NCBI GenBank assembly: GCA_947166165.1
Contig: CAMVDK010000114.1
Span: 1 to 9,672 of the forward strand
From: an uncultured Porphyromonadaceae bacterium
GTDB lineage: Bacteria; Bacteroidota; Bacteroidia; Bacteroidales; Muribaculaceae
Length of the DNA stretch: 9,672 nucleotides
Direction of reading: 5' to 3'
The first letter of the stretch is position 1. Every line of letters starts with the position of its first letter. A program made the translations under genes and the position numbers. The notes below the pieces were generated by a model. That model saw nothing but the letters and a program-made list of their open reading frames with translations, made no database searches and was not told where the DNA came from. This document shows positions 1-5,999 of the stretch, piece after piece.

Positions 1-710
1 CGGCCATCAAGCTGCTCAAAGTGGACGCAAGGAATTTTGACTGCGAGCTGGGCATGGGCTGGGAACACCGCCACATCTTCAACGAGCTGCTGTCCGACAG
101 CTTGCTCGAATTGCCTAAAAACGAGAGCTACTTCAACTATCATGCCCGCGTGCGCTACGACAGCGAGGACAACCACTACTTTCCCCGCCGGGGTGTGAGA
201 GCCGAGGCCGAATATGCCTACTACACCGACAATCTGGCGCGCTGGAAGGGTCACGCAGGCTTCAGCTCGGTGCTTGCATCGGTGCGCGCCACCATCCCCA
301 TCACCCGCACCACCCACCTGCAGCCAGGCGTGCAGGGGCGACTGCTTTTTGGCGACGACATCGCCATAACGGCTTCCAACGTGGTGGGCGGGCCCATGCG
401 CGGCAAGTATTTCCCGCAACAGTTGCCGCTGGCGGGGCTCACCTATGCTGAGTTTGCCGAAGCCAAGTTTGTCAGTGCCTCGCTCAAGCTCCAGCAGCGC
501 TTCGCCGGCCGGCACTACCTGCTGCTCGATGGCAGCGTGGCCGAGCACGACAGCACGCTCAAGCACCTGTTCAAGCACACCCCCATCTGGGGAGTAGGAG
601 CCTCCTACTTCTACCACAGCGGCATCGCCGGGCCTCTCGGCGCCACGCTCAACTGGAGCAGCCACACGCACCGCCTGTCGTTCTACTTCTCGATTGGACT
701 CGACTTCTAG
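1..710 (+). CDS. C-terminal beta-barrel of an outer-membrane protein, probably patatin-like phospholipase (5' end outside window)
   Basis: The reading frame is open from the first base (codons start at base 3) to TAG at 708-710. The GTG at 21 is therefore an internal Val, and the gene starts left of the window. About 235 residues are visible. They alternate polar and aromatic/hydrophobic residues in strand-length blocks (for example YFNYHARVRYDSED, then HYFPRRGVRAEAEYAYYTD, later HRLSFYFSIGLDF) and end in Phe, as outer-membrane barrels do. The FPRRGVRAEAEY block resembles the turn after the first strands of Omp85/BamA-type barrels. Bacteroidota RssA-like patatin phospholipases carry such a barrel behind their lipase domain, and that is my preferred family. 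The catalytic G-x-S-x-G/DG-[GA] domain is outside the window, so a BamA/TamA-like surface antigen remains possible. The gene converges on the AlkZ-related gene. Confidence 0.65.
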   Translation, partial: AIKLLKVDARNFDCELGMGWEHRHIFNELLSDSLLELPKNESYFNYHARVRYDSEDNHYFPRRGVRAEAEYAYYTDNLARWKGHAGFSSVLASVRATIPITRTTHLQPGVQGRLLFGDDIAITASNVVGGPMRGKYFPQQLPLAGLTYAEFAEAKFVSASLKLQQRFAGRHYLLLDGSVAEHDSTLKHLFKHTPIWGVGASYFYHSGIAGPLGATLNWSSHTHRLSFYFSIGLDF

Positions 711-757
711 CGGCAGCGCAGCGAGGATCCCGCAGCCACAATGAGACTGTTTTAGAC

Positions 758-761
758 ATAA
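758..761. repeat. Putative 4-bp target-site duplication (ATAA), left copy
   Basis: ATAA directly abuts the left terminal repeat, and a second ATAA (940-943) directly abuts the right one. Removing the element plus one copy restores the pairing of the surrounding inverted repeat. This is better support than four matching bases alone would give in an AT-rich stretch. Confidence 0.55.
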
Positions 762-939
762 GGTGGGTTCTATAAATTGCTTGAGCCGAATTGGGCTTTT
801 GATTGCTGAGCAGGTTTTGGCTCAAGCTGCGCGAAGCAGTAGCGGGCTACGGTTCAAGCAGTTGAGACAAAAGATGCCAGCAAGCAACCCAAGGCGGCCA
901 AAATCATTCATTGCTTTTTTGCAATTTATAGAACCCACC
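762..939. mobile_element. 178-bp MITE-like element with 19-bp perfect terminal inverted repeats
   Basis: The left end GGTGGGTTCTATAAATTGC (762-780) is the exact reverse complement of the right end GCAATTTATAGAACCCACC (921-939). ATAA flanks both ends (758-761 and 940-943), as a 4-bp target-site duplication would. The interior has no transposase; the open frames through it (up to about 60 codons on either strand) are short and read straight through the terminal repeats, so I treat it as non-coding. It contains further small inverted repeats: GCTTGAGCC/GGCTCAAGC (779-787/819-827), CTGC/GCAG and GTAGC/GCTAC (839-843/846-850). A folded RNA or single-stranded DNA form is therefore possible. A non-autonomous element moved by a transposase elsewhere in the genome is the best reading. 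A structured intergenic repeat of another kind is the alternative. I do not recognise the parent IS family. Confidence 0.7.
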
Positions 940-943
940 ATAA
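940..943. repeat. Putative 4-bp target-site duplication (ATAA), right copy
   Basis: This is the right-hand partner of 758-761. It is followed by GGACATAAGCC, which continues the left arm of the older inverted repeat. Confidence 0.55.
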
Positions 944-961
944 GGACATAAGCCTTTAATT

Positions 962-995
962 AAGAACACAAGTGAGAAAAAATCCTTGTGTCCTT
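962..995. terminator. Inner hairpin of the convergent intergenic region, possible terminator
   Basis: AAGAACACAAG (962-972) pairs with CTTGTGTCCTT (985-995) at 10 of 11 positions around a 12-base loop. In the minus-strand reading direction the loop supplies a run of six T, and the stem is followed by AATTAAAGG. It lies about 40 bases after the stop of the minus-strand AlkZ-related gene. No clean U-tract follows the stem, so termination here is inferred from position and shape only. Confidence 0.4.
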
Positions 996-1036
996 ATGCC
1001 AACTCGAGTCGAAGGCTTTTGTTCTTATGTCTAAAT

Positions 1037-1759
1037 TCAGTACAGCATTTTGCTGATTTTCTTCTCTTCGGCGCCGGGCAGCAGCCGGGTCATGTGTTCG
1101 GTCATCCGCCGGAGCGACTCCTTCGGCTCGCGCTCGCAGCGGCAGGCCTCGGCACCGAGCAGCCGCTCGGGCGTGGTGAGCAGCGCCCAGCCGAAGCCAT
1201 ATTCGCGCCCGTGCTTGTCGCGCGGATACACAAAGTCCTCGGTCACTATGCGGCAGGCCATCTGCAGCCGCGTCACGTAGGCGTCGAAGCGCGAACGCAT
1301 CTTCGCCCCCGTGAAGCCGCACGCCGCCCGCAGCTCGCGTGTGATCATGCTGCCATGCTCCCGCAGCACGGCCAGGATGGCCTCCTCCACGCTGCCCGGC
1401 TCGGGAGCGGGACAGCGGCTGCGGCGCCAGTTGAGCAAGTCGGGCCACCACTCCATGGCCACAAAGCCCGCCTTGCCGGCAAAGAACTTACCGTACACGC
1501 AGCCTCCCTCGGTCACCACCGGGCCTTTCCATTGCCACAGCGGCCACTCCCACGTGCCGTCGGCAAACTCCACGAAGCGGCATTCCTCGGCCATCAGCCC
1601 CTCGGCCGAATAGCCCGCTATGCCACTCTCGAGCAACGGCAGGAAGCCCACTTGCTGCACGCGCTCCATCAGTTCGGAGCACGAATGCACCTCGCCAATC
1701 GGCGCCAGCTCATTCGCGCCGCCTTGGCAATGCCCAAAGTAGTCGGTAAACGCACTCAT
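1037..1759 (-). CDS. AlkZ-related winged-helix protein
   Basis: The product has 240 residues, the size of the AlkZ-related proteins found in Bacteroidota and Firmicutes, which are distantly linked to YcaQ/AlkZ DNA glycosylases. The features I recognise are an aromatic-rich WPLWQWKGPVV block (72-82), the YGKFFAGKAGFVAMEWWP block (89-106), a winged-helix-like part around 124-176 (EEAILAVLREHG, ITRELRAACGF, FDAYVTRLQM), a YGFGWALLTTPE motif (187-198), and a charged C-terminal helix. The substrate and the DNA-repair role are not shown: I cannot see the catalytic Gln-rich motif of true AlkZ, and the family link is from memory of its conserved blocks. The ATG at 1757-1759 is preceded by AT-rich sequence without a Shine-Dalgarno, usual for the phylum. 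The gene lies 34 bp after the LUD gene in the same direction and its TGA is one base from the intergenic inverted repeat. Confidence 0.68.
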   Translation of the reverse strand: MSAFTDYFGHCQGGANELAPIGEVHSCSELMERVQQVGFLPLLESGIAGYSAEGLMAEECRFVEFADGTWEWPLWQWKGPVVTEGGCVYGKFFAGKAGFVAMEWWPDLLNWRRSRCPAPEPGSVEEAILAVLREHGSMITRELRAACGFTGAKMRSRFDAYVTRLQMACRIVTEDFVYPRDKHGREYGFGWALLTTPERLLGAEACRCEREPKESLRRMTEHMTRLLPGAEEKKISKMLY

Positions 1760-1793
1760 CTCGCTGGATTTTCCGTTTGATTGTTCGACCGAT

Positions 1794-2432
1794 TCAGTAT
1801 CCCAGGTTCTCGCCCACCAGCACCACCACGTGGCGGCCGCCGGGGCTGTTGCGCAGCAGGTGGATGTAGTTGCAGATGCACTGCGGTGAGTGGCAGTTGT
1901 GGCACACGCCGTCGGTCTGGCACGGCGTGTCGATGCCGAAGCGCGAGGCGTTGACGGGTGCCGCCGTGCTGCGGGCGCGGGCCACGGCGGCCTCGACGGT
2001 CGGCGCCACCTTGTTCAGACCCACCACGTGAATCACCCGCTTCGGGCCCCAGGTGATGGCCGCCACACGGTTGCCGTTGCCGTCGATGTTCACCAGCACA
2101 CCGTCCTCGCTCATGGCGTTGGCGCTGGTGAGAAACACATCGGCGCCGAAGGCCTGCCGGTAGATGCGCTCGGCGGCCTCGCGTCCGTCGGCCAGGTCGC
2201 GGTCGAGCACGCGCAGCGTGCCACGGCCATGCAGTGCCTGTGTCAGACCCATGTCGCGGATGGTCATCGATCCGCCCCAGGTCACGGTGCTGCCGTCGGC
2301 AATGAGTTGGTTGACGCGCGCCATCGCCTCGGCGGCTGTGGCGCAGTAGTATGCCTCGAAGTGGCGTCGCTGCAGCTGGGCCACCAGACGTGCGCCCAAG
2401 CGGCTATTTCGGAGTTCGATAGGAGTTGGCAT
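1794..2432 (-). CDS. LUD-domain (LutC/YkgG, DUF162) protein with C-terminal cysteine cluster
   Basis: The 212 residues span a complete LUD domain, the fold shared by the LutB and LutC subunits of L-lactate oxidation. Visible family blocks are TWGGSMTIRDMGL (51-63), VFLTSANAMSEDGVLVNIDG (99-118) and GPKRVIHVVGLNKV (129-142). The C-terminal tail carries Cys171, Cys177, Cys180, Cys185 and Cys187 in a pattern C-x5-C-x2-C-x4-C-x-C, typical of the stand-alone anaerobe form and able to bind metal or an Fe-S cluster (inference). Neither lutA nor lutB is adjacent, so a role in lactate oxidation cannot be assumed; this subfamily is mostly annotated as 'lactate utilization protein' by similarity only. 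ATG at 2430-2432; 85 bp separate it from map upstream. Identity of the family is firm, function is not. Confidence 0.9.
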   Translation of the reverse strand: MPTPIELRNSRLGARLVAQLQRRHFEAYYCATAAEAMARVNQLIADGSTVTWGGSMTIRDMGLTQALHGRGTLRVLDRDLADGREAAERIYRQAFGADVFLTSANAMSEDGVLVNIDGNGNRVAAITWGPKRVIHVVGLNKVAPTVEAAVARARSTAAPVNASRFGIDTPCQTDGVCHNCHSPQCICNYIHLLRNSPGGRHVVVLVGENLGY

Positions 2433-2517
2433 TCGATTTTTCGATGTTTGAGTTTAGCTATTGGATGGTAAAAATACAAAAAAAGGCCGCTGGAGCTTCG
2501 CGAGTTCATCAAATCGC

Positions 2518-3381
2518 TCAATGCGACAGCACCTCCACGCCGTTCTCGGTCATGAGCAGCGTGTGTTCCCACTGTGCGCTCGGACGCTCGTCGCCCGAAA
2601 TCACCTCCCAGCCGAAGGGGTCGTCCTCGTCGATAAACACGCGCCATGTGCCCATGTTGATCATCGGCTCAATGGTGAACACCATGCCCGGCACGAGAAT
2701 CATGCCCGGCTTGCGCACGGCAAAGTGGAGCACCTCGGGGTCCTCGTGAAAGTCGCACCCCACGCCGTGGCCCGTCAGGTCGCGCACCACGCCGTAGCGG
2801 TACTTGTCGGCATGGCGCTGGATGGCACGGCCTATGTCGTGCACGTCGTGCCAGGGCCGGGCGGCCTCCATGCCTATCTCCAGACACTCCTTGGTCACGC
2901 GCACCAGCTGCTCCTTGGCGGCCGTTGTGCTGCCGATGATGAACATTCGCGAGGCATCGGCATAGTAGCCGTCGAGGATGGTGGTGAAGTCCACATTCAC
3001 GATGTCGCCCTCACGCAGCATGTCGGTGGCCTTGGGGATGCCGTGGCACACCACCTCGTTGATGCTCGTGCACACGCTCATCGGGAATCCCTCGTAGCCC
3101 AGGCAGGCCGGCACCGCGCCGTGAGCAGCGCAGTAGTCGCGGCAAAGGCGGTCGATGTCGAGCGTCGACATGCCGGCTTTGATTTCGCTCGCCACCAGGT
3201 CGAGCACACCAGTGTTCACCACCCCGGCACGGCGGATGCCCTCGATTTGCTCGGGGGTCTTGATCAGTTCGCGCGTGGGCACGATGGCTCCTTTGCGCTC
3301 CAGCTCCATGATGCGCAGGTCCAGCTCGGTGGGCTCGCCCACCGGACGGTAACGCATTTTTCGTTTCTTCATACTCATCAT
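2518..3381 (-). CDS. map: Type I methionine aminopeptidase
   Basis: This cytosolic dinuclear-metal peptidase removes the initiator Met from new proteins once it is deformylated. All expected metal ligands are present: Asp131 (NVDFTT), Asp142 (ADASRMF), His205 (GHGVG), Glu238 (FTIEPM) and Glu272 (QWEHT). The substrate-binding histidines are His113 (CHGIP) and His212 (FHEDP). At 287 residues it is longer than the E. coli enzyme (264). The extra length is a basic N-terminal stretch of about 35 residues and a short insertion (IDEDDPFGWEV), both common in Bacteroidota forms. Three in-frame ATGs lie close together (3379-3381, 3376-3378, 3370-3372), and I cannot choose between them because no Shine-Dalgarno is visible. 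The 61-bp gap to aroB has only a weak G4/C4 stem (3404-3417) with no following U-tract, so read-through from aroB is likely. Confidence 0.97.
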   Translation of the reverse strand: MMSMKKRKMRYRPVGEPTELDLRIMELERKGAIVPTRELIKTPEQIEGIRRAGVVNTGVLDLVASEIKAGMSTLDIDRLCRDYCAAHGAVPACLGYEGFPMSVCTSINEVVCHGIPKATDMLREGDIVNVDFTTILDGYYADASRMFIIGSTTAAKEQLVRVTKECLEIGMEAARPWHDVHDIGRAIQRHADKYRYGVVRDLTGHGVGCDFHEDPEVLHFAVRKPGMILVPGMVFTIEPMINMGTWRVFIDEDDPFGWEVISGDERPSAQWEHTLLMTENGVEVLSH

Positions 3382-3442
3382 TCAACTCATTGTTTTTTTG
3401 AAGGGGGCGAAAACCCCAACAGTTTGATTGCGCCCGGCCGCG

Positions 3443-4492
3443 CTACACGCCCATCAGGTCGCGAAAGATGTCGAGGGCGGTGCGCATGTCGTCGTCGGCC
3501 ACGGCACAGTCGACCTCGGGCTGGCCGCAGGCTCGCAGCAGGGTGCAGTTGATTTCGCCGGCTTGGCTCTTTTTGTCGCGATGCATCGATTCGAGCAGCG
3601 CCGCATAGTCGTCGCAACCGATGGCCGGCGCCGCATAACGCTCGCGCACAAATGCCGCCAGGCGGTGGAGCTGCGCACTGGGGAACTGCAAGGCGAGGTG
3701 GCTCAGCACCAGTTCGGCCACCAGCCCCCACGCCACAGCGGTGCCATGCGCCACCGGGCGGCCGCGCTCGAGCATCAGGCTCTCCAGCGCGTGGCCCACG
3801 GTGTGGCCCAGGTTCAAGGCTTTGCGGGGTCCACGCTCCAGCGGGTCGCTGGCCACGATGCGCCGCTTCACCTCCACCGACTGGCGGAGCAGGGCGAGCA
3901 GGTCGCCGGCCGGCAGCGCGCACACATCGGCTTGCAGCACGTCGGCCAAGGCTTCGTCGCTGCTCAGCAGGGCGTGCTTCACCATCTCGGCATAGCCCGC
4001 GAGCAGCTGCTCGCGGGGCAGGGTGTCGAAAAAGCACGCCGACACAATCACGTCGGCGGCCTCGGCAAAGGCCCCCACCTGGTTCTTCAGCCCGCCGAAG
4101 TTCACACCCGTCTTCCCGCCCAGGGCGGCGTCCACGGCACCGAGCAGCGTGGTGGGCACGTTGATGAAGGGCAAGCCGCGCTTGTAGGTGGCTGCGGCGA
4201 AGCCGCCCAGGTCGGTCACCACTCCCCCGCCCACGTTGACGAGCACCGAGCTGCGCGTGGCGCCGGCCTGCTGCAGCCCGCGCCACACGTCGCACACGGT
4301 GTCGATGGTCTTGTGCGTATCGCCAGCAGGCATCACCACAACGGCGGCACCGGCCAGCACATCGGCCAGCCGGGGCAGCACCAGCTGGCGGGTGGTGGCG
4401 TCGACCAGCACCGCCACCCGGCTGTAACTGCCAGCCATCAAGGCCTGCCGGAGTGCGGCCGGCACATCGTTGGTGAATGCCACTCGCTGCAT
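3443..4492 (-). CDS. aroB: 3-dehydroquinate synthase
   Basis: This is the second step of the shikimate pathway: NAD- and metal-dependent cyclisation of DAHP to 3-dehydroquinate in the cytosol. The protein is full length at 349 residues. The NAD-binding GGGVVTDLGGFAAATYKRG block is at 88-106. PTTLLGAVDAALGGKTGVN (113-131) contains the active-site Asp121 and Lys127. The metal ligands are likely Glu169 (GYAEMVKHA), His230 (LNLGHTVGHALE) and His249 (VAHGTAV), and Lys172 and His234 lie in the same active-site blocks. The ATG (4490-4492) is 7 bp after the HAD stop codon, so the two genes are almost certainly co-transcribed. No other aro gene is in the window, which means the aromatic pathway genes are scattered in this genome or lie elsewhere. 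Confidence 0.97.
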   Translation of the reverse strand: MQRVAFTNDVPAALRQALMAGSYSRVAVLVDATTRQLVLPRLADVLAGAAVVVMPAGDTHKTIDTVCDVWRGLQQAGATRSSVLVNVGGGVVTDLGGFAAATYKRGLPFINVPTTLLGAVDAALGGKTGVNFGGLKNQVGAFAEAADVIVSACFFDTLPREQLLAGYAEMVKHALLSSDEALADVLQADVCALPAGDLLALLRQSVEVKRRIVASDPLERGPRKALNLGHTVGHALESLMLERGRPVAHGTAVAWGLVAELVLSHLALQFPSAQLHRLAAFVRERYAAPAIGCDDYAALLESMHRDKKSQAGEINCTLLRACGQPEVDCAVADDDMRTALDIFRDLMGV

Positions 4493-4499
4493 CGGACGG

Positions 4500-5222
4500 T
4501 CAGCGGTTCAGCAGTTCGGGCAGGGCGTCGGCCAAGGCATCCATGGAGGGATACACGATGTCGGCCCCGGCCTTGTAGAGTTCCTTCTCGCTGATGGGGC
4601 CGGTGGTCACGGCGATGGTGAAGCACCCGGCGGCATGACCGGCCTGCACGCCCAGCGGAGCGTTCTCCACCACGATGCACTGCGAGGCGGGCACGCCGGC
4701 CTTGGCCACTCCCTTGAGATAAGGCTCGGGATTGGGCTTGCCGTGGCGCACGTCGTTGCCCGTCACGCGCTCGGGGCTGAGCAGGTCGGCAAACTCCACG
4801 TCGATGCGGTCGAGCACCGACGGCTGCTGCGACCCGGTGACCACGATGCGCGGCACACCGGCCTGCCTGAGCACATCCAGCACGCGGTCGATGCCGTTCA
4901 CCTTGCCGGTCGCGCCCAGCTCGAGGAAGTAGCGGCCTTTCACGCCGTAGAGGGCGCGCGCCTCATCGTCGGTGAGCACCTTGCCCACCCCCTCTTTGAA
5001 TTTTTTCTTCACGATTTCGGTGCCTGTCATGCCCTCGTAGAGGTAGAACTCGTCGCGGGAGCATTTGATGCCGTTCTTCTGCATCAGCTTCACCCAGGCA
5101 CGGGTGTGATTCTTCATTGTGTCGAACAGCACGCCATCGCAGTCGATCAGTGCGGCCGCCACGTGCATCTCCTTGATGCCGGCATATCGCATATAGCCGG
5201 CAATAGCTTCTTGTAGTGTCAT
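4500..5222 (-). CDS. HAD-superfamily hydrolase, beta-phosphoglucomutase-like
   Basis: This 240-residue haloacid-dehalogenase-type phosphatase or mutase has all four motifs. Motif I is LIDCDGVLFDT with nucleophile Asp27 and acid/base Asp29, motif II is VVTGS with Thr129, motif III is GKPNPEPY with Lys162, and motif IV is VVENAPLGVQAGHAAG with Glu186. An alpha-helical C1 cap lies between motifs I and II (about 40-110), as in the beta-phosphoglucomutase/phosphoglycolate phosphatase group. About 22 residues precede motif I. A Met at residue 19 is an alternative start, but Bacteroidota relatives also carry a short helix before the motif, so I keep ATG 5220-5222. The substrate cannot be told from sequence. 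The 7-bp gap to aroB suggests co-expression but does not make it a shikimate enzyme. Confidence 0.92.
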   Translation of the reverse strand: MTLQEAIAGYMRYAGIKEMHVAAALIDCDGVLFDTMKNHTRAWVKLMQKNGIKCSRDEFYLYEGMTGTEIVKKKFKEGVGKVLTDDEARALYGVKGRYFLELGATGKVNGIDRVLDVLRQAGVPRIVVTGSQQPSVLDRIDVEFADLLSPERVTGNDVRHGKPNPEPYLKGVAKAGVPASQCIVVENAPLGVQAGHAAGCFTIAVTTGPISEKELYKAGADIVYPSMDALADALPELLNR

Positions 5223-5270
5223 TATTTTTATTGCAAGTGTTTTGATTGCTCTGAATTGATGGGCGCTGGC

Positions 5271-5999
5271 TCACCTCACCGTGATGTGGAAGCAGCCCTG
5301 CCGGCGCTCGAAGATGGCGTAGCAGCGTCCTTGCTGCCGCTTGTCCCAAATGATTTCGGCCAGAATGTTCTTCAGGTCTTCTTCCATCACCACATAGCTC
5401 GAGTCGCGGCAGTCGAATTTGGTCCAGCTCACGTCGAAGGTGGTGCCGTAGCGGTGGCACGACTGCTCGGTGGCCGCACGATTGCGGCGCTTGAGCCGGC
5501 GGACGCTGTAGCCGGTGCGCAGCGCGCTGGTGAGGCGGATGCGGTATTCCCGGCCGCCACGGGCTTTGATGGTGTCGCGGAAGGCCTGCCCGATGTCGTG
5601 CAGCAGCCTTGCGGCGCGAGGCACCAGGTAGGGCAGCGAGTAGCGCATCGTGTCGACGGCATAGGCGTCGCAGGTGGTGAGCCGCACCAGCGGCTTGCTC
5701 AGCGGATAGATGCCGCTCACGCCATCGATGGGCCGGATGCCGCAGCGCTGAGCAGAGGGCAGCTGCACGTCGTTGGTGTCGTTGAATATCTCCTTCAGGC
5801 GGCCTGGCGGCACACGGGTGGCCATGCGGTGCACCATGCCGTCGAAACGGCCACTGCGCACCGCCGTGCGCGTCTCGGCCACTGGCAGCGAGAGCGAGTC
5901 GACAGCCACATCGCCGCCGGTCTCGTCGGCCGCGCCGCCGCAGCCGGTCGTGGCATAGAGCATCATGGCCACCAGCAGCCAGGCCAGCAGCCGCCTCAT
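5271..5999 (-). CDS. DUF5715-like lipoprotein with M15-type zinc peptidase motif
   Basis: The 242-residue product starts with a lipoprotein signal peptide (MRRLLAWLLVAMMLYATTGC, lipid-bearing Cys20), so it should sit in the envelope. The C-terminal half has the signature of the M15/LAS D,D-/L,D-carboxypeptidases: LTSALRTGYSV (156-166, Arg161), then SCHRYGTTFDVSW (180-192) with putative zinc ligands His182 and Asp189, then CFHITV (236-241) with the third ligand His238. Motif spacing and order fit peptidoglycan-cleaving enzymes; I assign it to the DUF5715-type family of Bacteroidota from memory. Besides Cys20, there are six cysteines (86, 110, 181, 197, 226, 236) that could form disulfides. Its ATG overlaps the stop of the C10 peptidase gene as ATGA (5996-5999), so translation is probably coupled. 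Activity is inferred, not shown. Confidence 0.77.
   Translation of the reverse strand: MRRLLAWLLVAMMLYATTGCGGAADETGGDVAVDSLSLPVAETRTAVRSGRFDGMVHRMATRVPPGRLKEIFNDTNDVQLPSAQRCGIRPIDGVSGIYPLSKPLVRLTTCDAYAVDTMRYSLPYLVPRAARLLHDIGQAFRDTIKARGGREYRIRLTSALRTGYSVRRLKRRNRAATEQSCHRYGTTFDVSWTKFDCRDSSYVVMEEDLKNILAEIIWDKRQQGRCYAIFERRQGCFHITVR

Larger units (their letters stand above)
751..1035. repeat. Long imperfect inverted repeat between convergent genes, interrupted by the 178-bp element
   Basis: The right arm is 1011-1035. Its reverse complement matches the sequence made by joining 751-761 to 944-957, that is, the left side with the inserted element and one ATAA copy removed. Over 24 aligned bases 22 match (mismatches at joined bases 13 and 17). 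With the insert in place only the outer 12 bases pair perfectly (TTTAGACATAAG, 751-762, with CTTATGTCTAAA, 1024-1035). The right arm begins one base after the stop codon of the minus-strand gene (1037-1039). The left arm begins 40 bases after the plus-strand stop. This position suggests a bidirectional terminator or transcript-end structure for both genes. The loop contains a second hairpin (962-995) and the palindrome ACTCGAGT (1002-1009). Confidence 0.75.

Noticed and set aside
763..951. 62-codon plus-strand open frame covering the small element
   Set aside because: It consists of the two terminal repeats and the structured interior; no start context or family. The other strand gives a comparable short frame, as expected from inverted ends.
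3403..3420. GGGG/CCCC hairpin between aroB and map as a terminator
   Set aside because: Only four pairs and followed by CTTC and A residues on the transcribed strand, not by U; unlikely to stop transcription.
2461..3552. Plus-strand open frame of 363 codons opposite map and the end of aroB
   Set aside because: It is antisense to two unmistakable enzymes, its product is rich in His/Ala/Gly/Val with no domain, and such frames arise from GC-rich third codon positions of the true strand.
3428..4594. Plus-strand open frame of 388 codons opposite aroB
   Set aside because: Shadow of aroB codon usage: low-complexity His/Gln/Gly-rich translation, no recognisable motif, fully overlapped by a complete 3-dehydroquinate synthase.
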